Shown: positions 1 to 5,039 of the stretch, in pieces
How the letters are laid out: each line of letters opens with the position of its first letter
Numbering within the stretch: position 1 is the first letter of the stretch
Assembly (NCBI GenBank): GCA_023380675.1
Contig: JAMCRS010000011.1
Location: 1,256-6,294 of the forward strand
DNA: 5,039 nt
Reading direction: 5' to 3'
Source: Chloroflexota bacterium
GTDB lineage: Bacteria > Chloroflexota > Anaerolineae > UBA4142
Translations under genes and position numbers: made by a program
The notes under the pieces: generated by a model
Database searches by the model: none
What the model was told of the DNA's origin: nothing
Seen by the model: the letters and a program-made list of their open reading frames with translations, nothing else

Positions 1-1131
1 CGGATTGTGGATCTCGTGCGCGAGCGACGCCGCCAATCGCCCCGTCGCCGAGAGTTTTTGGTTCTGGATCAGCTCGGCCTGGAGCTGCTTCTCCATCGTG
101 ATATCGGTGATGACGTTGACCGCGCCGATGGGTCTGCCGTCTGGCTCGTGGAGAGGAAAAGTGGAAAAATGGAACGTCCCCTTGAGGTGCTGCTCTTCCA
201 TTTCCCATTCGAACGATGAGGCCGGCCCGCCTGCCTGCTTCGCGTTCGCGCAGTAGGCGAGCCTTTCGTCCCGACCGTAGATCGCGCGGTAGCAGTACTG
301 ACCCACCAGCGCGGCGGGAGTCGTGTTCAGCCACTTGGCGAGGGTTCGGTTGACGCGGAGAATCCGGCAGTCGGCGTCGACCAGCGAGATGCCGGCGGCG
401 AGGGCGTCGATCGTGTTTTCCCATTCCTTCTTCGCCCGCTCCACCTTGTCCAGAAGCTCGGTGACTTCGACGATCTGTTCCTGGACCTTCTGGTCGAGGC
501 GCGCGTTCTGAATGGCGACCGCGATCGGCGCGGCGATCAGCTCGAGTAGGTGGAGATCGTCTCGATGAAAGCCCCCGTCACGCTTGTTGAGCAGCTCGAT
601 CACGCCGATGATCTCGTCCTTGACGACCAGCGGAACGCATAGGATCGATCGAGTCCTAAAGCCGGTCTGCTTGTCGATTGCGTACAGGAACCGCGGGTCT
701 GTCGCTGCATCCTCGACGAGCGCCGGCTCTCCGGTCTCGGCCACCCAGCCGGCGACGCCCTGACCGACCGCGATGCGGATTGACTGGAATTGTTCCTGAC
801 TGCCACGCAGTACCTTGGCAAAGTGGAGATCGTTGGAGCCGGACTCTCGCAGCAGGATCGAGCCGGTCTCGACGTTCACTTTCTCGTTGACGATCTGGAT
901 GACCGTCTTGAGGACCTCGTCGAGACTCTGCCGGCCGATGATGGTCCGAGCGACCGTACTCCAGACCGCTTCCGCTTGTGTCCGCTGACGCGCCTCGTCG
1001 AGCAGACGGGCCCGTTGGACGCGCTCGCATTGGAGCGCTGCGCTCAGTCGGCGTACGAGCAGCGCGGCGATCGCGAGACCCAGCAGTGCGCCGAACCCGA
1101 GCGCCGCCCAGAGCGGCGAGCCCGATTCCAT
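1..1131 (-). CDS. Membrane-anchored GAF-PAS sensor histidine kinase (3' end beyond window)
   Basis: The frame is open from the ATG at 1131 to the left edge, giving 377 visible residues. Residues about 7-26 (LWAALGFGALLGLAIAALLV) form one hydrophobic membrane segment followed by RR and a charged helix (about 30-57). A GAF domain spans about 58-213, with VNVETGSILLRE, GVAGWV, SILCVPL and GVIELLNKRDGGF. A probable coiled-coil linker (about 214-237) leads to a PAS domain (about 238-347), which begins ENTIDALAAGISLVDADCRI and ends GAVNVITDIT. The H-box follows at about 353-377: QNQKLSATGRLAASLAHEIHNP, with the likely phosphoacceptor His372. The ATPase domain would lie beyond the edge. By family knowledge it autophosphorylates on His and signals to a response regulator; the signal is unknown. 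The sensing is probably cytoplasmic because almost nothing precedes the membrane segment. Cys280 and Cys294 in the PAS domain could bind a cofactor, but this is speculative. It is the last visible gene of the maf-pcrA operon. The start is supported by AGGAG four bases upstream. Confidence 0.93.
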   Translation of the reverse strand, partial: MESGSPLWAALGFGALLGLAIAALLVRRLSAALQCERVQRARLLDEARQRTQAEAVWSTVARTIIGRQSLDEVLKTVIQIVNEKVNVETGSILLRESGSNDLHFAKVLRGSQEQFQSIRIAVGQGVAGWVAETGEPALVEDAATDPRFLYAIDKQTGFRTRSILCVPLVVKDEIIGVIELLNKRDGGFHRDDLHLLELIAAPIAVAIQNARLDQKVQEQIVEVTELLDKVERAKKEWENTIDALAAGISLVDADCRILRVNRTLAKWLNTTPAALVGQYCYRAIYGRDERLAYCANAKQAGGPASSFEWEMEEQHLKGTFHFSTFPLHEPDGRPIGAVNVITDITMEKQLQAELIQNQKLSATGRLAASLAHEIHNP

Positions 1132-1135
1132 GCGT

Positions 1136-1140
1136 CTCCT
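1136..1140 (-). promoter_or_regulatory. Ribosome binding site of the histidine kinase, overlapping the pcrA stop
   Basis: On the minus strand the junction reads AAATAGGAGACGCATGG. The TAG stop of pcrA (1141-1139) overlaps an AGGAG Shine-Dalgarno core that lies 4 bases before the kinase ATG at 1131. This decides the kinase start and indicates translational coupling: ribosomes finishing pcrA are placed next to the new start. The spacing is slightly short, which fits dependence on coupling. Confidence 0.75.
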
Positions 1141-3391
1141 ATTTCTTGGTCAGGCCGGCTAGACGGACGATAAGCCGCTTGACGCCCTTTCCCTCGAACG
1201 CCACTTCAACTTGCTCGTCGTTGCCGCTGGGCTTGCTCGTGACCACCACCCCGTTACCAAAAGAAGGGTGCGACACCTTATCCCCGGCGTGATATTCCAG
1301 ATCGGATAGCGTGGAGCGCCGCGGCGGTGGCATCGCGCGCGGTTGAAACTCTGGCGCGTCTTCGCCATCCGGCTCAACGGCGAGGCTTCTCCGTCGACCG
1401 GTTCCGGCGGTCCGTCCCTGACGCGAGCGGTCGCCGGCGTACAATTCGCGCGGAATGTCCGCAAGAAACTGCGAGGGCTTGCCCGGCTCGGAGGCGCCGT
1501 AGAAGGAGCGTCTGAAAGCGTAGACCAGATAGAGACGCTCTTTGGCCCGCGTGATGCCGACGTAACACAACCGCCGCTCCTCTTCCATCTGGGCGGGGTC
1601 TTCGAGTGACCGGGCATGGGGAAATAGGCCGTCTTCCAGTCCGACGATAAAGACGACCGGGAATTCGAGGCCTTTTGCTGTGTGCAGCGTCATGAGGATC
1701 GGCGCGTCCATATTTTCGTTCATCGAGTCGATGTCCGCGACGAGCGAGACCTCTTCCAGGAACTGCACGAGCGCAGTCTCGGGCTCGGCTCCGGCGTACT
1801 TTTTCGCCGCCCGGCGCAGTTCCATTACGTTATCCCAACGGTCATCGCCTTCGGTCGTGCCGTCTCGAACGTACGACTCGAACCCGGTCTTGAGCAGAAT
1901 ATAGTCGATCAGGTCGGGCAGGTTCTTGTTTGGCTGGACGCCGCGTAGATCGTCCAGCAGATCGGCGAACGCCAGCAGCGTCTTGCGCGAACGCGTGTCG
2001 AATTCAGGCGAGAGACGAGCGGGCGCTTTGCTCGCGCCGGCGGGATCGGTCTGCGTGGACTGTTGCAGGCTCTGCAGCACCGCATACGGTGAGACGCTCA
2101 GGCGCTCTGCCCAATGGCCCAGCTCGTCGACCGATTTCTTGCCGATGCCGCGTGGCGGAATGTTGATTACCCGGGAGAAGGCGACGCTGTCGTTCGGATT
2201 GTTGATCAGGCGCAGGTAGGCGAGGACGTCTTTGATTTCGCGGCGCTGGTAGAATCGGACCGAGCCGACGAGCTGATACGGCAGCCCGCGCCGGACGAAT
2301 GCATCTTCGAGGTTGCGGGACTGGGCGTTGGTGCGATAAAAGATCGCGCAGTCGCGCGGGTGATAGCCGTCCGTGCGGGTCAAACGCGCGATCTCGTCCA
2401 CGACGTACTGCGCTTCTTCTTCTTCGTTGTACGCCTCCCGCACCGTCAACGGAATTCCGCGCGGGTTTTCGGTCCACAGCTCCTTTTTGTGGCGGGATGA
2501 GTTGCGCCGGATGACTGCCTGGGCCGCGTCGAGGATCGTCTGCGTCGAGCGATAGTTCTGTTCCAGGAGCACGACGCGCGCGCCGGGAAAGTCCTCGCGG
2601 AACCGCCGCACGTTCCGATAGTCGGCGCCGCGCCAGCCGTAGATGGACTGGTCCTCGTCGCCGACGCAAAAGAGGTTCTGGTGCTTGTCCGCCAACAGCT
2701 TCATCAAAACGTACTGCGCCTGATTGGTGTCTTGGAATTCGTCCACGTGCAGGTAACGATAACGCTCCTGGTAGCGGTCCAGAACGTCGGCGTTCTCTTG
2801 AAGCAGCCTCACGGTCGACATGAGCAGATCGTCAAAGTCGGCGGCGTTGTTTTCGATCAGCAGCTGCTGATACCGGACGTAGGCGCGGGCGATCGCCTCG
2901 TGCCAATACGATGGGGGCACGTACGCCTCGGGTCCGATCAGCTCGTTCTTGGCCTTGCCGATCGCGCCGAGCACGGATCCCGGGCGATACTGTTTGTCGT
3001 TGAGGTTCAGTTCTTTGAGGATGCGCTTGATGAGCGCGAGCTGGTCGTCTTCGTCGTAGATCGCAAAGCCGCGTCCCAGCCCGACGCGTTCGCCGTCCCG
3101 ACGCAGCAAGCGCGCGCAGGTCGCGTGAAACGTGCCGATCGTGAGATCGCGCGCGCTCTCTTCTCCGAGCAGCCGGTTGAGCCGATCCCGCATTTCGCGC
3201 GCCGCCTTGTTCGTGAACGTCACGGCCAGGATCTGATAGGCGGGGACGGGGACCTGGCCGATCAAATAGGCCACGCGGTGCGTCAGGACGCGTGTCTTGC
3301 CGCTGCCGGGGCCGGCGAGGACCAAGACCGGGCCGTCGACGCTCTCGACCGCCATGCGTTGTGCTGGATTGAGCGATGAAAGGACATCCAT
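1139..3391 (-). CDS. pcrA: ATP-dependent 3'-5' DNA helicase PcrA/UvrD (superfamily 1A)
   Basis: This complete 750-residue protein has every SF1A helicase motif in order. They are the Q-motif LNPAQ (7-11), Walker A AGPGSGKT (26-33, Lys32), motif Ia TFTNKAAREM (58-67), Ib GTFHA (86-90), Walker B DEFQD (217-221), motif III GDEDQSIYGWRGAD (244-257), motif IV QNYRST (278-283), motif V LHTAKGLEFPVV (569-580) and motif VI YVGITRAKERL (610-620, Arg615 the likely arginine finger). A charged linker (about 650-697) leads to a Tudor-like C-terminus (698-750; GDKVSHPSFGNGVV), the part that contacts RNA polymerase in studied PcrA. Known PcrA/UvrD are about 720-730 residues, so this one is full length. By family knowledge it unwinds DNA in nucleotide excision and mismatch repair and clears stalled polymerases or recombinase filaments. 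ATG 3391 is the earliest start: an in-frame TGA lies just upstream and the Q-motif follows at once. No Shine-Dalgarno is visible; the coding strand there reads CCTCCTC. It lies 45 bp after maf and 7 bp before the kinase. The pcrA/uvrD name choice is by the Tudor tail. Confidence 0.97.
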   Translation of the reverse strand: MDVLSSLNPAQRMAVESVDGPVLVLAGPGSGKTRVLTHRVAYLIGQVPVPAYQILAVTFTNKAAREMRDRLNRLLGEESARDLTIGTFHATCARLLRRDGERVGLGRGFAIYDEDDQLALIKRILKELNLNDKQYRPGSVLGAIGKAKNELIGPEAYVPPSYWHEAIARAYVRYQQLLIENNAADFDDLLMSTVRLLQENADVLDRYQERYRYLHVDEFQDTNQAQYVLMKLLADKHQNLFCVGDEDQSIYGWRGADYRNVRRFREDFPGARVVLLEQNYRSTQTILDAAQAVIRRNSSRHKKELWTENPRGIPLTVREAYNEEEEAQYVVDEIARLTRTDGYHPRDCAIFYRTNAQSRNLEDAFVRRGLPYQLVGSVRFYQRREIKDVLAYLRLINNPNDSVAFSRVINIPPRGIGKKSVDELGHWAERLSVSPYAVLQSLQQSTQTDPAGASKAPARLSPEFDTRSRKTLLAFADLLDDLRGVQPNKNLPDLIDYILLKTGFESYVRDGTTEGDDRWDNVMELRRAAKKYAGAEPETALVQFLEEVSLVADIDSMNENMDAPILMTLHTAKGLEFPVVFIVGLEDGLFPHARSLEDPAQMEEERRLCYVGITRAKERLYLVYAFRRSFYGASEPGKPSQFLADIPRELYAGDRSRQGRTAGTGRRRSLAVEPDGEDAPEFQPRAMPPPRRSTLSDLEYHAGDKVSHPSFGNGVVVTSKPSGNDEQVEVAFEGKGVKRLIVRLAGLTKK

Positions 3392-3436
3392 GATTCAAAT
3401 GTGAGGAGGGTGCTGCGGTTCGGCGCCGTGGGCGTC

Positions 3437-4108
3437 TCACCCGTCAGTTTCGTCGAGCGAGTCGCCAGTCTGAAGGATAGGTCGCGCCACCGGGCATTCG
3501 ATTCCAAGGTGAGCCTGGCAGGCGCGGTCTGGCTCCGCAAGGGGCACGCCGAATCTCTCGAGGGCCAGGTAGAGGTGGCACAGCGGCAGTCCCATCACAT
3601 TCGCGTGACACCCCTCGATGCGCGCCACCGGGTGGAATCGATCGTGCTGGATCGCGTACGCAGCCGCCTTGTCGAACGGGTCGCCGGTCGCGATGTAGGC
3701 ATCGATCTCGTCAGCGCCATAGTCGCGCATCCAGACCGTCGTCGCCGCCGTCTGCGTGATCTGACGTTCCGAATTAGCGACCGTAATTCCCGTGTAGACC
3801 GTGTGCGCGCGGCCGCGCAGCAGCAGGAGGATCCGGCGGGCGTCGGCGCCATCGCGCGGCTTGCCGAGGATTCGACCGTCGATCGAGACGACCGTGTCTG
3901 CCGCAACTACGATGGCGATCGGGTGCGCTCGCATCGCACGCTGAGCTTTGGCCCGGCTCAAGCGCCGAACGAGATCGGCCGGCGCTTCGGCGGCGAGTGC
4001 GGTTTCGTCGACGTCGGACGACGTTGGCTCGAACGCGAGCCCGAGTAGCGTAATCAGCTCGCGGCGCCGCGGGGACGTCGACGCCAAGATCAGAGGCGGT
4101 CGCTGCAT
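3437..4108 (-). CDS. maf: Maf family nucleoside triphosphate pyrophosphatase (dTTP/UTP type likely)
   Basis: This 223-residue protein matches the Maf/HAM1-like fold family along its length. Visible signatures are LASTSPRRREL (8-18, phosphate-binding Ser/Arg), AADTVV (69-74, with Asp71 the likely catalytic acid), LGKPRDGADARRIL (81-94), VYTGITV (104-110), EIDAYIATGDPFDKAAAYAIQ (about 134-154, Lys147 and Gln154) and RIEGCHANVMGLPLC (163-177). Maf proteins hydrolyse non-canonical or excess nucleotides such as dTTP, UTP and modified derivatives to monophosphate plus pyrophosphate, and some inhibit cell division when overproduced. The KAxAYxIQ pattern resembles the dTTP/UTP (YhdE) subgroup more than the YceF subgroup. 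It is longer than the usual 190-200 residues because of a tail of about 30 residues with Cys197 and Cys205; I recall similar tails in Chloroflexota homologues, but this is unchecked. An in-frame TGA sits four codons upstream, so ATG 4108 is the first possible start. It has no Shine-Dalgarno and sits 8 bases after a -10 box, suggesting a leaderless message. It is the first gene of the operon with pcrA. Confidence 0.95.
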   Translation of the reverse strand: MQRPPLILASTSPRRRELITLLGLAFEPTSSDVDETALAAEAPADLVRRLSRAKAQRAMRAHPIAIVVAADTVVSIDGRILGKPRDGADARRILLLLRGRAHTVYTGITVANSERQITQTAATTVWMRDYGADEIDAYIATGDPFDKAAAYAIQHDRFHPVARIEGCHANVMGLPLCHLYLALERFGVPLAEPDRACQAHLGIECPVARPILQTGDSLDETDG

Positions 4109-4116
4109 ACCAGAAC

Positions 4117-4145
4117 ATCATAGGAGAACGGGGAATATTTGTCAA
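4117..4145 (-). promoter_or_regulatory. Sigma70-type promoter of the maf-pcrA-kinase operon, predicted leaderless
   Basis: On the minus strand there is a perfect -35 TTGACA (4145-4140), a 17-bp spacer and a -10 TATGAT (4122-4117, five of six consensus bases). The -10 box ends 8 bases before the maf ATG at 4108. With the normal 6-8 base distance, transcription would start at 4110-4108, giving a 5' leader of zero to two bases. The absence of a ribosome binding site before maf fits this. No experimental start is known here; the call is from sequence only. Confidence 0.82.
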
Positions 4146-4158
4146 ACACACGCACAGC

Positions 4159-4187
4159 TTGAAGCGACTGTGGACGCGTGATATAAT
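4159..4187 (+). promoter_or_regulatory. Sigma70-type promoter with extended -10 for the plus-strand membrane/TPR gene
   Basis: A -35 TTGAAG (4159-4164, four of six consensus bases) is followed by a 17-bp spacer and a perfect -10 TATAAT (4182-4187). TG at 4179-4180 gives the extended -10 pattern TGnTATAAT. Transcription should begin near 4194, leaving a leader of about 20 bases before the ATG at 4214, enough for the ribosome binding site. The -35 boxes of this promoter and the maf promoter are separated by only 13 bp, so RNA polymerase or a regulator bound at one could affect the other. Confidence 0.85.
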
Positions 4188-4200
4188 GCCGGCCAGCGAG

Positions 4201-4206
4201 AGGAGA
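4201..4206 (+). promoter_or_regulatory. Ribosome binding site of the plus-strand membrane/TPR gene
   Basis: AGGAGA lies 7 bases before the ATG at 4214, a near-ideal spacing. It fixes the start in the frame that encodes the hydrophobic segment. That matters because the rest of the protein is in another frame. Confidence 0.85.
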
Positions 4207-4213
4207 TACAATT

Positions 4214-5039
4214 ATGGCTGCACTAGTAGCGAAGGAAGACAACACCACCGGCACACTCACGTTGACGCCCGCGCTAACGTCGCGGCTCGGCAGCCTGGTT
4301 TTCGGCCTGGTGTGGCTCGGATTCATCGGCTTCTTTATCGTTCCGTCGATCCTCGAGGGCAGCGTCGACTCGATCGCAACAGCCGGACCATTACGAGCGT
4401 CCGCCAGCTCCTCGTCGCGCCGATCGGTACGACGAGCCTTCCCTTCGGCGACATTGCGAGCATCGAGGAACAGGCGATGCGAGCCTCCCGCGGGGGTTCG
4501 AGGAGTTTTCGGGTGAACGCGGTCGACCAAAGCGGGAAACGGTTCCCCATCAATTGGAATGGCTCTCAACGCGAGATGGACGATCTCGCCCAAAAGATTG
4601 CCAACTTGACCGGCGCGCCGGTCTCTCCGAGCCCTTACGGCAAGCCGCTCACGGCAGACGCGCCGATGCTGCCGAACACCATCGAGGTGGACGAGACGCC
4701 GCCGGACGAGGCAGGGAGCACTGGCCAACCGCCGGCCGTTCCGGACGTGGGCGAGACTCGATCTGCTCCGGCGACAATCCCAATGTCCGATACGGGAGAT
4801 ACGCTGTCGTCGCCCATGTCGCAGATGCCGGTCGACTACACCTCGCCCGCGCCGTCCAGCAGCGCCGGGGGTGAGATGTCCGTTGCCGATCTTGCTTCGT
4901 TGAGCCAAGACGAGCTGCAGGAGCGGATCAAGGGCGACCCCATGGATAGCGACTCACGTTACGTGCTGGGGCGAAAGCTTCTGGTGCAAGGCCAGCCGGA
5001 CCAGGCGATCTCGCTCTTTCAGGAGACCATGCGGCTCGA
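4214..5039 (+). CDS. Membrane-anchored protein with TPR-like C-terminus, frame-broken and cut by the window edge
   Basis: I do not recognise a named family. From ATG 4214 (good RBS and promoter) the first frame gives a polar start, then one hydrophobic segment at residues 25-47 (LGSLVFGLVWLGFIGFFIVP). It then degenerates into Ser/Arg-rich sequence and stops at 4514-4516. The frame one base back is open to the right edge and becomes protein-like from about 4366. It reads RLDRNSRTITSVRQLLVAP, LPFGDIASIE, FRVNAVDQSGKRFPINWNG and MDDLAQKIANLTGAP (to 4620), which look like a small beta-rich domain that ends in a helix. An acidic Pro/Ser/Thr-rich, probably disordered linker follows (4621-4878). Then comes a helical region with one TPR-like repeat, DSRYVLGRKLLVQGQPDQAISLFQETMRL (about 4951-5038). 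The simplest explanation is a one-base deletion or sequence error near 4350-4369. Its function is unknown; a membrane-tethered adaptor or assembly role is only a guess from the TPR. A caller ignoring the break would report either a 100-residue protein (4214-4516) or a partial one in the second frame. Confidence 0.72.
4349..4369 (+). other. Inferred frameshift site within the membrane/TPR gene
   Basis: Upstream of this stretch the frame starting at 4214 encodes the hydrophobic segment, while the other frame is His/Arg-rich and not protein-like. Downstream the situation reverses. One missing base between the codons GTC (4364-4366) and GACTCGAT would restore continuity as SV-x-LDRNSRTIT. No classic X XXY YYZ slippery heptamer is visible here, so programmed slippage is not favoured. 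Confidence 0.6.

Noticed and set aside
2681..3379. A 232-residue plus-strand reading frame opposite pcrA
   Set aside because: It mirrors the conserved helicase motifs on the other strand, and its Val/Asp/Gln/Arg-rich composition is what the complement of such codons produces. It has no domain or RBS support.
3421..3436. The GC-rich CGGCGCCG palindrome between maf and pcrA as a terminator
   Set aside because: The arms are only four bases with no loop and no T-run follows on the minus strand, so it is unlikely to stop transcription.
3401..4048. A 215-residue plus-strand reading frame opposite maf
   Set aside because: It is antisense to an unmistakable Maf gene, has an Arg/Val-rich composition typical of shadow frames in GC-rich DNA and no recognisable motif. 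The GAGGAGG at 3402-3408 is not placed before a supported start.
4349..4369. Programmed -1 ribosomal frameshifting
   Set aside because: No slippery heptamer such as A AAA AAG and no obvious downstream hairpin or internal Shine-Dalgarno is visible. A simple one-base deletion explains the break with fewer assumptions.
4090..4908. A 272-residue minus-strand reading frame opposite the plus-strand membrane/TPR gene
   Set aside because: It crosses the maf start and both promoters, is Arg-rich and lacks any family signature; the plus-strand frames explain this region better.
4186..5039. A start at ATG 4186 in the frame that stays open to the right edge
   Set aside because: This ATG is formed by the last two bases of the TATAAT -10 box plus the next G, upstream of the predicted transcription start. 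The first 55-60 codons from it are His/Arg-rich and not protein-like, while the overlapping frame encodes a clear membrane segment with its own RBS.

Overview
This is a GC-rich, ordinary-looking chromosomal window with four genes: three on the minus strand, which form one probable operon, and one divergent gene on the plus strand. The protein signatures (a Maf with the variant signature YAIQHDRFHPVARIEGC, a PcrA with a Tudor-like C-terminus, a GAF-PAS histidine kinase) suggest a Chloroflexota-like bacterium. That taxonomic guess rests on remembered family patterns and has not been tested by a search.

Layout, from the divergent promoter region outward. Between 4109 and 4213 two sigma70-type promoters stand back to back. 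The leftward one (TTGACA, 17 bp, TATGAT) places its transcription start at or within two bases of the maf start codon, so maf is probably translated from a leaderless mRNA. Reading leftward come maf (nucleotide pyrophosphatase, 4108-3437), pcrA/uvrD (DNA repair and replication helicase, 3391-1139) and a membrane-anchored GAF-PAS sensor histidine kinase. The kinase starts at 1131 and runs off the left edge just after its H-box histidine. Gaps are 45 bp and 7 bp, and the kinase ribosome binding site overlaps the pcrA stop codon, so the kinase is likely translationally coupled to pcrA.

The rightward promoter (TTGAAG, 17 bp, extended TGATATAAT) and a good ribosome binding site drive a plus-strand gene starting at 4214. 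Its product has one N-terminal membrane segment, a small beta-rich-looking domain, an acidic Pro/Ser-rich linker and the beginning of a TPR region at the right edge. The membrane segment and the rest lie in different frames. The simplest reading is a one-base deletion (mutation or sequence error) near 4350-4369; a programmed -1 shift is less likely.

The operon joins nucleotide-pool sanitation, DNA unwinding for repair, and signal sensing. The functional link to the kinase is inference from gene order only. There are no RNA genes, mobile elements, CRISPR arrays or long repeats that I can support, and no gene-free stretch over 300 bases. I found no convincing evidence of a novel system; the most interesting points are the divergent promoter pair with leaderless maf and the frame-broken membrane/TPR gene.
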